A stretch of 64,000 bases of DNA from an uncultured Candidatus Melainabacteria bacterium (lineage in GTDB: Bacteria > Cyanobacteriota > Vampirovibrionia > Gastranaerophilales > Gastranaerophilaceae): the NCBI GenBank assembly GCA_934726055.1, contig CAKVCZ010000006.1, positions 1-64,000 of the forward strand, given 5' to 3'. Position numbers and translations under genes: made by a program. Below, in pieces: positions 36,767 through 45,668 of the stretch. Position 1 is the stretch's first letter; every line of letters begins with the position of its first letter. The notes below the pieces were generated by a model that saw nothing but the letters and a program-made list of their open reading frames with translations, searched no databases and was not told the DNA's origin.

Positions 36767-37705
36767 ATGAAAGTAAGTTATAAAGTACCGGCAACAACAG
36801 CAAACTTAGGACCAGGATTCGACAGTCTTGGCATGGCTTTGCCTATTTATAATATAATTACTATTGAAGAAACAATTCTCCCAAGTACTGGAATTGAAAT
36901 TAATGTAATGCAGGATGTTGAAAATTCTGAACTTATAGAATTAGATAACATTCCGGAAGATAAAAACAACATTGTTTATAAAGCCGTTGAAATGCTTTAT
37001 AACCTTGTAGGACAAGATCCAAGCGAATTAAAAATAAATATTCGTTCAAATATTCCTATTGCAAAAGGATTAGGCAGTTCCGCAGCCGTTATTGTAGGCG
37101 GACTTATGGCAGCAAATGAACTTCTTGGATTCCCAGCTGACGAAGAAGCTTTACTTTCTATCGCAACTGAAGCGGAAGGTCATCCCGACAATGTTGTTCC
37201 TGCAATTTTAGGCGGACTTGTTATGTCTTCTATGGAAGAAGACGGCTCCGTTATACACAGAAAACTTAATTGGCCTGAAGATTGGCATATAACAGTTTGT
37301 ATTCCTGATTTTGAACTTGCTACAAATATTTCTCGTTCAGTTCTTCCAGAATTAGTACCAATGCAAGATGCAAAATTTAATGCAAGAAGATATGCCATGC
37401 TAGTTCACGCAATTAATACAAAAGATTCCGAGCTTATGAAAGCAGCACTTGAAGATAAACTTCATCAACCATATAGAGAAAAACTCGTTCCGGGCTTTAT
37501 AGAAATTAAAGAAGCACTCAGACATGAAAATAACGTTTTAGGAACAGTGATAAGCGGTGCAGGTCCTGCACTAATTGTTATTTCAAAAAAAAATAATCTT
37601 GAACAAATCCGAAAAGTGATTAAAGAAACTTGGGATAATTTGAATATTAATTCTGAAATAAAAACATTACATGTTGAACCAAACGGTGCTAGTAAAATAA
37701 ATTAG
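36767..37705 (+). CDS. thrB: homoserine kinase
   Basis: A 312-aa GHMP kinase that phosphorylates homoserine in threonine biosynthesis. ANLGPGFDSLGMAL near the N-terminus and the ATP loop PIAKGLGSSAAVIVGG are diagnostic; EGHPDNVVPAILGG and GTVISGAGPALIVI are further family motifs. AGGAAATT precedes the ATG. It is downstream of the YhaM-like gene; no other threonine genes are present. The 3' end overlaps convergent dgkA by 17 bases. Confidence 0.97.
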   Translation: MKVSYKVPATTANLGPGFDSLGMALPIYNIITIEETILPSTGIEINVMQDVENSELIELDNIPEDKNNIVYKAVEMLYNLVGQDPSELKINIRSNIPIAKGLGSSAAVIVGGLMAANELLGFPADEEALLSIATEAEGHPDNVVPAILGGLVMSSMEEDGSVIHRKLNWPEDWHITVCIPDFELATNISRSVLPELVPMQDAKFNARRYAMLVHAINTKDSELMKAALEDKLHQPYREKLVPGFIEIKEALRHENNVLGTVISGAGPALIVISKKNNLEQIRKVIKETWDNLNINSEIKTLHVEPNGASKIN

Positions 37706-38078
37706 GATAAATTTTCACAAATTCAGAGCCAAAAATTAATACCCCTATAATGGCACTAAATGTACTTGCAACAACAACTGCACCTGCTGCAATATCTTTT
37801 GCCATCCCAACTAAACGTGAATATCTGTTATGGAATACCGCATCTAAACCAAATTCTAAACTTGTATTTATAAATTCTGCAACCATAACATTTGAAATTG
37901 CAATAATTAAAATACATATTTTTGTAATACTCATTTTTAATAAGAGTGCCAAAATAATCACAAAAGCTGCAGCGACAAGATGTATTCGAATATTTCTTTC
38001 AGCTTTTACAGTAATTCTTAGCCCTCTGCTTGCATTTTTAAATGTATGAAACATCCCTTGAGTTTTAAATTTAGACAT
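37689..38078 (-). CDS. dgkA: diacylglycerol/undecaprenol kinase
   Basis: A 129-aa integral membrane kinase with three transmembrane helices. Catalytic signature: NVMVAEFINTSLEFGLDAVF and AKDIAAGAVVVAS, plus the N-terminal ASRGLRITVKAERNIRIH amphipathic helix. The non-proteobacterial version usually phosphorylates undecaprenol for cell-wall lipid recycling. It overlaps ybeY by 8 bases; the ybeY-dgkA order is widely conserved, which supports both calls. Confidence 0.95.
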   Translation of the reverse strand: MSKFKTQGMFHTFKNASRGLRITVKAERNIRIHLVAAAFVIILALLLKMSITKICILIIAISNVMVAEFINTSLEFGLDAVFHNRYSRLVGMAKDIAAGAVVVASTFSAIIGVLIFGSEFVKIYPNLFY

Positions 38079-38589
38079 TTTTATCCTTTATTTTATTTAA
38101 AGCCAAATTTTGGCATTCTATAACAAAATTGTAATCTTCTTCTGTTTGATGATCAAACCCTAAAAGATGCATGATTCCATGGGAAATTAAAAAACACAAC
38201 TCCTCTTCTTTTGTTTTCCCTTTTTCTTGTGCATTTTTTATAACTTTATCGAGTGCAATTATTATTTCGCCTAAATTAATTTCACCATCAAAAATAAATC
38301 TTTCTTCCGGCTCTGTATCTGCAAATATTGCAAATGTAATAATATCCGCTGCATAGTCTTTATCACGATACTCTTTATTAATAGAATGAGTTTTTTCACT
38401 ATCACAATACAAAATATCGAATGAAATTGTGTTAAATTCTTGATTATTCAAACAAGATAACTCAAAAATATCAACTCTTGCAATGTAGTACTCAAGAATT
38501 TGTCTTGCAATTTCAATTAGCTTTGCTTCATTAACTTCCCATTCTTGAAATATATTTTCACTAAAAATATTAATTGTCGGTTTTATCAT
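38071..38589 (-). CDS. ybeY: rRNA maturation endonuclease YbeY
   Basis: About 172 aa. The zinc-binding motif HGIMHLLGFDH (HGxxHLxGxDH) is the family hallmark; FDGEINLGEIIIALD and KDYAADIITFAI are also conserved. YbeY processes 16S rRNA 3' ends and takes part in ribosome quality control. The frame extends to 38625, but ATG 38589 (MIKPTINIF) has AAAAGGAAA upstream and gives the usual length. It overlaps the end of the HD-domain gene by 20 bases and dgkA by 8, so the three are a coupled operon. Confidence 0.95.
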   Translation of the reverse strand: MIKPTINIFSENIFQEWEVNEAKLIEIARQILEYYIARVDIFELSCLNNQEFNTISFDILYCDSEKTHSINKEYRDKDYAADIITFAIFADTEPEERFIFDGEINLGEIIIALDKVIKNAQEKGKTKEEELCFLISHGIMHLLGFDHQTEEDYNFVIECQNLALNKIKDKNV

Positions 38590-40768
38590 TATTTCCTTTT
38601 TCCAATTTTTTAATTTTATCTTCAAGTTCTTTATCCATAATATGCATATGACTTGGAAGAATTATATTGTCATTTTTATCCAATTCATCAATTATATTTT
38701 GATGATATTTAATTCTATCGTGTTGAGTACCTCTCAATATTCTGCTAAATGTCGTAGCAATTGTTTTTAAATCAGCAAGAGTCAAAGGACAATCAGAAAG
38801 CTGATTATCATTAATTCTTTCATCAATAATCTTATTAATTACAGACTCTATTTCTTCTGCGGAATTTGCTTTTGTAGCTCTGACGGCAGCTTCCACTGCA
38901 TCTGCAATCATTAATATTGCAGCTTCTTTCGTTTTTGGTTTTGGTCCTGAATATCTGAATTGTTCTTCTTTTACGTTTTCAGCACCTTCTTCTAAAATCG
39001 CCTGATTATAAAAATAACTTGCTAAACTTTCGCCATGATGTTGTAGAATAAAATCGTTAATAATTGGAGGAAGATGGTATTCTTTTGCTATTTCGACACC
39101 ATCTTTTGTATGGGATGTAACAACCATTTTGCTTAATCTGGAATTAAGCTTTTTATGAGGATTTTCAATTCCAAAAGAGGATTGGTTTTCTACAAAAAAG
39201 AATGGTCTTTTTAACTTTCCAATATCATGATAATATGCACCAACTTTTGCCAAAATTGGATTTGCCCCAATTGCTTCAGCCGCAGCCTCGCATAAATTTG
39301 AAACCATCAAACTGTGATGATAAGTTCCTGGAGCTTCCATTTGAAGTCTTTTTAAAACCGGTTGGTTATGGTCAGCAAGTTCTGCAAGCCCGTATGGTGT
39401 TACAAATTTGAAAAGTTTTTCTAATAATGGTAAAAGTCCCAATGCAATCATACTGCTTAAAACACAGTTTACAAATATAAACAGAGCATCTCTTAGAATT
39501 ACAATATTTTCAATATCTATCAAGAATTTTTCAAGCATATAAACACTTGATACAAATAATGTACCTGCAAGTGCGGCATAAAGTCCTGTTTTTATAAGGT
39601 CAAAACGTCTTGTAAAGTTCACTTTTGCCATAAATATTGCAATAATAGTGTTTAATATAGTAAAAGACGTTAAAAACTGTACATCATAGTGTAAACCGAG
39701 AGTAATTACACACAATAACAATGTTGATGATACAAATGCCAAACGAGCATTTGTAAATATCGAAATAATAATTATATATGCAGGGAACGGAATTATGTAA
39801 GGCGAAAATCCTGTTGGAAGAGCAACAGTAATGCATGATATAATTACGGATAATAATGCAATTATATACAATTGGTTTGAGTTTATACCTGTTTTTTCAA
39901 AAGTTTTTTGATACATTAAAAAAGTAAATGTAGCAAATACTATTATAAAGAAAATACCAAGTAATCCGTTAATATTTAATTCTACTAAATTATATCCTGC
40001 TTGACGCAGAGCATCTCTTTTTAGTTTTGTAACAGGTTCACCTTCAAATAAAATTTTATCACCCTTTTTGAAAGTTACTTCATAGGGCTTTACTGCATTT
40101 TGAGCATTTTTTCTGGCAATATCCGTTGCAAATTCATCAACTACAAGATTTGGAACCAAAACTTGTTCTAATAACATTGTAATAACTGTTGTTTGAGAAC
40201 GAGATAAACCTACGGCAACATGCTTTGCAATAATTTTTTTAAGAATATGCTTGTCAAAATCTTTTTCGCTCACACCTGCATTCAATACATTTATAAGCGT
40301 TAATCTTGATTTATCAAACAGTGATTTTAAATCTTCTTCCGGAGTTTTTAGCAAATAGCTGATGATAAACTCCCTTTTTGTATCATCCGTATCAAATAAA
40401 AGCCCTAATTCCTCACGTTTTATTTCAGTGGAAGTGCTTTTTTGTCTGATTTTTAGTATTGAATTCTGCAATGATGATAAATTATTTCTAATATAATCAT
40501 CTTGCGTAACTGTCAATATCGGCTCTATTTTCTGTGCAACTTCTTTTCTCAACTGTTCTGTTCTTTTTGTATCTTCAACAGTTATATTTTTTTCAGCAAT
40601 AATATCTTTTCGACTAATGCCATTTTCAACTACTTGTTGAAACAAAAAGTTTTGAGATGCAATAATTAACGTCATAAATAAAGCAAATGACACAAATAAA
40701 ACAGAATTTATAAAAACCGAAGACTGCAAAAAATCTTTTATCGGTTCAGGGATATTTAGTTTTTCCAT
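38570..40768 (-). CDS. 7TM-HD family protein, PgpH-like c-di-AMP phosphodiesterase
   Basis: A 732-aa membrane protein: one N-terminal helix (~20-40), a large extracytoplasmic 7TMR-HDED-type domain (~50-265), seven clustered transmembrane segments (~270-460), then a cytoplasmic HDIG domain with TYHHSLMVSNL, AYYHDIGKLKRP, SHTKDGVEIA and QHHGES. The architecture is that of PgpH, which degrades c-di-AMP. The gene often sits beside ybeY and dgkA in Gram-positive and cyanobacterial genomes, as here. ATG 40768 has AAGGT at good spacing; 40789 is an alternative. Confidence 0.93.
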   Translation of the reverse strand: MEKLNIPEPIKDFLQSSVFINSVLFVSFALFMTLIIASQNFLFQQVVENGISRKDIIAEKNITVEDTKRTEQLRKEVAQKIEPILTVTQDDYIRNNLSSLQNSILKIRQKSTSTEIKREELGLLFDTDDTKREFIISYLLKTPEEDLKSLFDKSRLTLINVLNAGVSEKDFDKHILKKIIAKHVAVGLSRSQTTVITMLLEQVLVPNLVVDEFATDIARKNAQNAVKPYEVTFKKGDKILFEGEPVTKLKRDALRQAGYNLVELNINGLLGIFFIIVFATFTFLMYQKTFEKTGINSNQLYIIALLSVIISCITVALPTGFSPYIIPFPAYIIIISIFTNARLAFVSSTLLLCVITLGLHYDVQFLTSFTILNTIIAIFMAKVNFTRRFDLIKTGLYAALAGTLFVSSVYMLEKFLIDIENIVILRDALFIFVNCVLSSMIALGLLPLLEKLFKFVTPYGLAELADHNQPVLKRLQMEAPGTYHHSLMVSNLCEAAAEAIGANPILAKVGAYYHDIGKLKRPFFFVENQSSFGIENPHKKLNSRLSKMVVTSHTKDGVEIAKEYHLPPIINDFILQHHGESLASYFYNQAILEEGAENVKEEQFRYSGPKPKTKEAAILMIADAVEAAVRATKANSAEEIESVINKIIDERINDNQLSDCPLTLADLKTIATTFSRILRGTQHDRIKYHQNIIDELDKNDNIILPSHMHIMDKELEDKIKKLEKGNNDKTDN

Positions 40769-40815
40769 ATATAATACCTTATTTTTCACATTTTAGTTAT
40801 AACTTTATTATATAT

Positions 40816-42102
40816 CTAAAATTTTGCAAATATATCATCTACATTCTTTAGATATTCTTCAATAGTAAAACATTGTTCTATTTCTTGATTTGAGAGTTTT
40901 TCACAAATATCGTTATCTTTTAGTAAATTTTGTTTAAAATCACCATTTGAGTCAATAGCAGATAGGGCATTTCTTTGGACTAACTCGTATGCCTGTTCTC
41001 TTGATAAGCCTTTTTCTGTCAATTTTAGTAATACTTTTTGAGAATAAACAATTCCGCCATAAAGGTTTGTATTCTTTTTCATATTCTCTTCATATACAAC
41101 AAGATTTTTTAAAACATCGTTAAATCTGTTTAGCATAAAATTTACTAATATTGTACTGTCAGGAAATATTATTCTTTCTGCAGAACTGTGAGAGATATCT
41201 CTTTCATGCCACAATGTAATATTTTGCATGGCAACTGAAGCATTACCTCTAACAACTCTTGCAAGTCCGCACAAATTTTCGCACAAAACAGGATTTCTTT
41301 TATGTGGCATTGCTGAAGAACCTTTTTGATGTACAGAAAATCCTTCTTGAACTTCAAAAATTTCGGTTCTTTGCAAGTTTCTGATTTCAGTTGCATACTG
41401 TTCTATTACGGACGCTATCATTGCAAGTTCATTCATATACCTTGCATAAACATCTCTTGAAATAACTTGAGTAGATATTCGTGCAGGTTTCAAATCTAAA
41501 TATTTACAAACCAATTGTTCAATTTCCATAGGAACATTACTATAAGTTCCAACAGGTCCGGATATTTGACCGACAGAAATTTCATCAGCAGCTATTAAAA
41601 AGTTTTTATATGCTCTTTCAAAACTATCAAGCCAATTGAGAAGTTTTAATCCGAAAGTTGTAACTTCTGCATGAATACCATGTGAACGACCAATGCAAAC
41701 TGTATTTTTATATTTTTTTGCTTTTTGCTTTATTGTTACAATTAAATTTGCTAAATCATCTGCAATAATTGAAGAAGCCTCTTTTATTTGCAAAGCATAC
41801 GCAGTATCAATAACATCCGAACTTGTCAAACCTAAATGCATATATTTCGCATTTTCACCCAAGCTCTCATTAACACAAGTTAAAAATGCAATCACATCAT
41901 GATGAACGTCTTCTTCAATTTCATCAATTCTCTTTAAATTAAATTTTGCATTATTTTTAATATATTCAAAAGCCTCTTTTGGAATTTTTCCCAATTCGCA
42001 ATAAGCTTGACATACAGCTAATTCAACTTGAAGATAATAGTTGAATTTGGAATTCAAATCCCAAATATTTTTCATTTTATCGAGAGTATATCTTTCAATC
42101 AT
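40816..42102 (-). CDS. purB: adenylosuccinate lyase
   Basis: A 428-aa fumarase-superfamily enzyme catalysing two purine-synthesis steps (SAICAR and adenylosuccinate cleavage). The signature loop SSAMPHKRNP with its catalytic serine is intact, with LTSSDVIDTA, GRSHGIHAEVTTFG and HERDISHSSAER. Length is normal. There is no Shine-Dalgarno: TGT-TAAAAT ends six bases before the ATG, the leaderless layout. No other pur genes are in the window. Confidence 0.97.
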   Translation of the reverse strand: MIERYTLDKMKNIWDLNSKFNYYLQVELAVCQAYCELGKIPKEAFEYIKNNAKFNLKRIDEIEEDVHHDVIAFLTCVNESLGENAKYMHLGLTSSDVIDTAYALQIKEASSIIADDLANLIVTIKQKAKKYKNTVCIGRSHGIHAEVTTFGLKLLNWLDSFERAYKNFLIAADEISVGQISGPVGTYSNVPMEIEQLVCKYLDLKPARISTQVISRDVYARYMNELAMIASVIEQYATEIRNLQRTEIFEVQEGFSVHQKGSSAMPHKRNPVLCENLCGLARVVRGNASVAMQNITLWHERDISHSSAERIIFPDSTILVNFMLNRFNDVLKNLVVYEENMKKNTNLYGGIVYSQKVLLKLTEKGLSREQAYELVQRNALSAIDSNGDFKQNLLKDNDICEKLSNQEIEQCFTIEEYLKNVDDIFAKF

Positions 42103-42108
42103 AAGCCA

Positions 42109-42114
42109 ATTTTA
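42109..42114 (-). promoter_or_regulatory. extended -10 hexamer of purB (leaderless layout)
   Basis: Minus strand TGT followed by TAAAAT, six bases, then the purB ATG. Confidence 0.45.
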
Positions 42115-42193
42115 ACACAAAAAGACTCTGTGTTATATGATAATAGCAAAACGTAAGTTATAACAACAAGATAAATATTTAAATAATCTAAAC

Positions 42194-43060
42194 CTAATTA
42201 CAACTCTTAACTCGACCAGAGCCATAACCAAGTAATTTGTCATTTGGACATTTACCGAAATTTGAACTTTCTGAGTAAGTTCTGTGTGGTGTCTTTAAAT
42301 AATCCATATTATCATTTTCTATTACCCAACCTGTACAAGTATCACCATAAGTCTTACAAGGGCCATAAGAAGAATATCCATTATTTATGTAATAATCTGC
42401 ATAAGCTGCACCTCCAAATGGAACAACTCCATTTTTAGTTACACAAAAATGAAATATATCTATACCAAAAACATTTTCACCTTTACTTTGAGTATCAATA
42501 TCAACCAAAAGCATGCCACAATAATCTTCATATACACCCCAAAAATAATCCTTACAAGTTGATGAAACAGATGGCACTATTGTAACATCATTATTTAAAA
42601 TTATTAATCGCTGGTTATCATTACCGCCGTCATTTGAATTATTTGATCTATGATACAAGTCTTTATATTTAAAACTGCCACCACCATTTGAATAACTACT
42701 TTTTACGTTAACAAATTTTGAAATTCTATCTAAATAACGTTTATTCCTTGCTGCCTCAGTTGTATCATTTACAAACCAGGTCGGCAATGGCCCATACTTT
42801 GCAACAGTTCTATTCTGTGCTTCATTTAATTCAGCATATACTTTCTTTAATTTTGCAACTTTTTCTCTGTCATTCGTTTTATTATTCAAGTTTGGAATTG
42901 TTAATGTTGCGACAATACCAATTATACCCATTACCATAAGGGTTTCAGCAAGAGTAAATGCTAAAAACTTCTTCGCATTTTTGAAAAAAGAAATAGATTT
43001 GTCAAAACAATGATTGTAACCTAATTTTACTGTACTTTTCAGTTGTATTCTATTATTCAT
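42194..43060 (-). CDS. type IV pilin-like / pseudopilin protein
   Basis: A 288-aa protein with a prepilin N-terminus: a ~34-residue leader ending KKFLA, then FTLAETLMVMGIIGIVATLTIPNL. The +5 glutamate is present; the -1 residue is Ala instead of the more common Gly. The globular part has several cysteines (CKDYFWG, YCGMLLVDIDT, CKTYGDTCTGW, GKCPNDKLLG, RVKSCN) likely forming disulfides. The protein is exported and presumably polymerised or incorporated by a pilus or type II-like system encoded elsewhere. AGGAGAAAG precedes the ATG. A decayed relative lies at 10.96-11.38 kb. Confidence 0.88.
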   Translation of the reverse strand: MNNRIQLKSTVKLGYNHCFDKSISFFKNAKKFLAFTLAETLMVMGIIGIVATLTIPNLNNKTNDREKVAKLKKVYAELNEAQNRTVAKYGPLPTWFVNDTTEAARNKRYLDRISKFVNVKSSYSNGGGSFKYKDLYHRSNNSNDGGNDNQRLIILNNDVTIVPSVSSTCKDYFWGVYEDYCGMLLVDIDTQSKGENVFGIDIFHFCVTKNGVVPFGGAAYADYYINNGYSSYGPCKTYGDTCTGWVIENDNMDYLKTPHRTYSESSNFGKCPNDKLLGYGSGRVKSCN

Positions 43061-43162
43061 CTACTCTTTCTCCTTTTTTCTTTGCTTTGTCATAATTATA
43101 TACCTAATCTCCAAGTTTTGCAAACTGTTTTTTCTTTGTTAAATTTTTAATAATTTTTATCT

Positions 43163-43235
43163 GGGGATTACTTCGCTTCGTTCGTAATGACATTATTAGT
43201 CATGAAAAGAAAATCTCTGATTTTCATGGCAATCC
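43163..43235. repeat. palindromic intergenic repeat (MITE-like)
   Basis: An element bounded by imperfect inverted termini (GGGGATTAC ... GGCAATCC) with internal hairpins ATTAC/GTAAT (43167-43188) and CATGAAAA/TTTTCATG (43200-43228). The CTTCGCTTCGTTCGTAATGAC type of sequence recurs between genes in many bacterial genomes. Its right end overlaps the position of the -35 element of the UDG gene. Confidence 0.55.
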
Positions 43236-43254
43236 ATATTATTTATACTATAAT
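43226..43254 (+). promoter_or_regulatory. promoter of UDG gene (leaderless layout)
   Basis: TATAAT at 43249-43254 lies exactly six bases before ATG 43261. With a 17-base spacer the -35 would be ATGGCA, inside the palindromic repeat. No Shine-Dalgarno. Confidence 0.5.
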
Positions 43255-43260
43255 TTTTAT

Positions 43261-43839
43261 ATGTACGACGAATTAGAACAAATTAGAGAAAAATGTTTAA
43301 AATGTACAAGGTGTTCCTTATGTAACAGCAGAACAAATGTCGTTTTCTCTGATGGTATTCCAAATTCTAAACTTGTTTTGATTGGTGAAGCCCCAGGCTA
43401 TTGGGAAGATCAAAAAGGTTTACCTTTTGTAGGTAAATCCGGTCAACTCTTGGATAAAATCTTTGCCTCTGTTGGACTTTCCAGAGAAAAAGATGTTTAT
43501 ATATGCAATACAATAAAATGCCGACCTCCTGAAAACAGAAATCCGCTTTTGGAAGAAAAACTCGCTTGCAAAGAATATTTAGATGAGCAATTAGCAATTT
43601 TAAAGCCTAAAATTATTTTAATTTGCGGAAACATAGCTTTAAATTCCATGCTGCCAAATGAACGAGGAATAACCAAAGCGAGAGGCAAATGGTTTGATGG
43701 ACCTTACAGCTCAAAAATGATGCCTATTTTTCATCCTTCATATCTTCTTAGAAACGATAGCAGAACCAAAGGCTCGCCTAAATGGTTAATGTGGCAAGAT
43801 ATTCAAGAAATTAAAAAAGAATACGATAAATTATCCTAA
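43261..43839 (+). CDS. type-4 (Fe-S) uracil-DNA glycosylase
   Basis: A 192-aa family-4 UDG removing uracil from DNA. Four cysteines for a 4Fe-4S cluster are visible: CTRCSLC at the N-terminus (two used) and later CNTIKCRPP and LICGN regions; the active-site motif GEAPGYWEDQKGLPFVGKSGQLLD and the second motif IFHPSYLLRN are typical. Length matches the family. The ATG has no Shine-Dalgarno and sits six bases after TATAAT, predicting a leaderless transcript. Confidence 0.95.
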   Translation: MYDELEQIREKCLKCTRCSLCNSRTNVVFSDGIPNSKLVLIGEAPGYWEDQKGLPFVGKSGQLLDKIFASVGLSREKDVYICNTIKCRPPENRNPLLEEKLACKEYLDEQLAILKPKIILICGNIALNSMLPNERGITKARGKWFDGPYSSKMMPIFHPSYLLRNDSRTKGSPKWLMWQDIQEIKKEYDKLS

Positions 43840-43882
43840 AACGTTTATTTATAATCATATGTTACAAATGTAACTATATAAA

Positions 43883-44248
43883 TTATTTATTTTTAATTGC
43901 CAATGCTGTTGCCGTTGCATAAGTTTTACAATGAGATATAGACACTTTTATTTGCAATTCGGGATACTTGTTTAAAACCACATACGGAGAACCGTCTTCG
44001 TGTTTTAAAATTTCAATGTCTTTATAATAAACATCATTAATTTTAAAATCTGAAAGAGCTTTTACTACCGCTTCTTTTGCACAAAACCTTGCACACAAAT
44101 GCTGTGCCGCTTGTGCCGATTTGAAACAATAGTCTAATTCTTCAGATGTATAAATTTTATCTAAAAATGTCTTTGAATTTTCTAACGTTTTATCTTTAAA
44201 ACGAGAAATATCTTCTATATCTGTTCCTATTGAAATCAATTCGTGCAT
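43883..44248 (-). CDS. acpS: holo-[acyl-carrier-protein] synthase
   Basis: A 121-aa phosphopantetheinyl transferase that activates ACP. Motifs SIGTDIEDISRF (Mg-binding Asp) and RFCAKEAVVKAL (catalytic Glu/Lys) are clear, with KVSISHCKTYATA at the C-terminus. Length is standard. It lacks a Shine-Dalgarno: an extended -10 (TGATATAAT) ends six bases before the ATG. Confidence 0.96.
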   Translation of the reverse strand: MHELISIGTDIEDISRFKDKTLENSKTFLDKIYTSEELDYCFKSAQAAQHLCARFCAKEAVVKALSDFKINDVYYKDIEILKHEDGSPYVVLNKYPELQIKVSISHCKTYATATALAIKNK

Positions 44249-44254
44249 AGAATA

Positions 44255-44263
44255 ATTATATCA
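44255..44263 (-). promoter_or_regulatory. extended -10 promoter of acpS (leaderless layout)
   Basis: Minus-strand TGATATAAT, then TATTCT, then the acpS ATG at 44248. Confidence 0.55.
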
Positions 44264-44273
44264 CAAATGTTAT

Positions 44274-45578
44274 TTATCTTAATCCGATATAAATTAAAAA
44301 TACCAAAACAAAAGGCACTACATATTTTAAACCGATATTAAACATTGAAATTAATAATTTATTTTTGAAAACCATATTACCGTTAATTTTCAAGAACCAA
44401 CCCGCAATAACACACAATATTAAAGTGTTTAGAGGAAGTAATATATTGGATGATGCAAAATCTATTAAATCAAAAATAGTTTTATCAAATATTTTAAAAT
44501 CACTTAAAATACCAAATGATAAAGCTGCAGGTATTGCAATTACAGAAATCACACAAAATAATATAGAACTTGCTTTTATTCTCGAAATTTTTAATCTCTC
44601 AGCTAAAGTTGCACAAGGAACTTCCAACATACTTATTCCGGAAGTTATTGCAGCACAGAAGAGTAATATAAAAAATGCACACGCAACAATGTTACCATGA
44701 GGAATTTGCATAAATACTTTTGGAAGAGTAATGAAAACTAAACCTGCACCTGAATCAGGTTCTAACCCAAAAGAGAATACGGCAGGAAAAATCATCATGC
44801 CGGCTAAAAGAGAAAATGACGTGCTTGAAAAAACTATTGTATATGCAGATTGCACAATACTTTTATCCTCTTTTATATAACTTCCGTATGTTAAAAGTGA
44901 ACCCATACCAACACTTAACGTAAAAAATGCCTGTCCTAACGCAGCAAGCAACATGTGTGCATTAAATTTTGATAAATCAGGTTTGAAAATATATTGCAAA
45001 CCTAAATGTGCATTTGGTAAATGTAGTGATGCTATAACAAGAACTATCAATATCACTGCAAGCATCGGCATCATTACATTATTTATAAATTCAATTCCTT
45101 TTTTAACCCCACGAGCAGTAAAAAATACACAAATAAATAAAAAGATTAATGTAAAAATTGATGACAAATAAGGATTTTGAGTAAATTCATTAAGATATTG
45201 TACAGGATTATCAGCCTTAAATCCCATAAAACTAACTATTGTATAGTGAATTATCCAACCCCCGACAACAAAATAAAAAGATGGAACCAACACAGCAGTA
45301 ATCGGATTTAAGAAACCTAAATATTTACATTTTGGACTAACCTGTTCAAAAGCACCAATACATTCTTTTTGTGTAATTTTGCCAAACAAAATTTCAGTCA
45401 TTAACGGAATAAAACATATTGTTAAAATTAAAAATACATACGTTATTAAAAATATGGCACCGCCGTTTTGCCCCATTACGTATGGGAATCTCCAAATATT
45501 TCCTAATCCCACCGCAGAACCTATTGCAGCAAGAATAAAAGAATATCTGGACGTCCATGTTGGTCTGTTATTATTCAA
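44274..45578 (-). CDS. sodium-dependent transporter (NSS/SNF family)
   Basis: A 434-aa LeuT-fold symporter with about 11 transmembrane helices. The Na+/substrate site helix 1 reads SAVGLGNIWRFPYVMGQNGG, the family fingerprint; GQAFFTLSVGMGSLLTYGSY is the TM6-7 counterpart. Substrate is presumably an amino acid. It starts at a TTG (45578) with AAAGGTGAAAG upstream. Bacterial members often have 11 helices rather than 12, as here. Monocistronic by spacing. Confidence 0.95.
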   Translation of the reverse strand: MNNNRPTWTSRYSFILAAIGSAVGLGNIWRFPYVMGQNGGAIFLITYVFLILTICFIPLMTEILFGKITQKECIGAFEQVSPKCKYLGFLNPITAVLVPSFYFVVGGWIIHYTIVSFMGFKADNPVQYLNEFTQNPYLSSIFTLIFLFICVFFTARGVKKGIEFINNVMMPMLAVILIVLVIASLHLPNAHLGLQYIFKPDLSKFNAHMLLAALGQAFFTLSVGMGSLLTYGSYIKEDKSIVQSAYTIVFSSTSFSLLAGMMIFPAVFSFGLEPDSGAGLVFITLPKVFMQIPHGNIVACAFFILLFCAAITSGISMLEVPCATLAERLKISRIKASSILFCVISVIAIPAALSFGILSDFKIFDKTIFDLIDFASSNILLPLNTLILCVIAGWFLKINGNMVFKNKLLISMFNIGLKYVVPFVLVFLIYIGLR

Positions 45579-45634
45579 TCTTTCACCTTTTATTTTTTAT
45601 CATCAGTCAATAATAATTAATTATACAACAAAAG

Positions 45635-45662
45635 TTGAATATTAATATAAAAATGCTATAAT
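45635..45662 (+). promoter_or_regulatory. promoter of TPR-glycosyltransferase gene (leaderless layout)
   Basis: -35 TTGAAT (45635-45640), 16-base spacer, extended -10 TGCTATAAT (45654-45662), six bases, ATG 45669. The best example of the leaderless layout in the window. Confidence 0.65.
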
Positions 45663-45668
45663 TAACAA

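Noticed and set aside
43858..43873. GTTACA-AA-TGTAAC palindrome as an operator between the UDG and acpS genes
   Set aside because: It lies between two convergent gene ends with no promoter near, so a regulatory role is unlikely.
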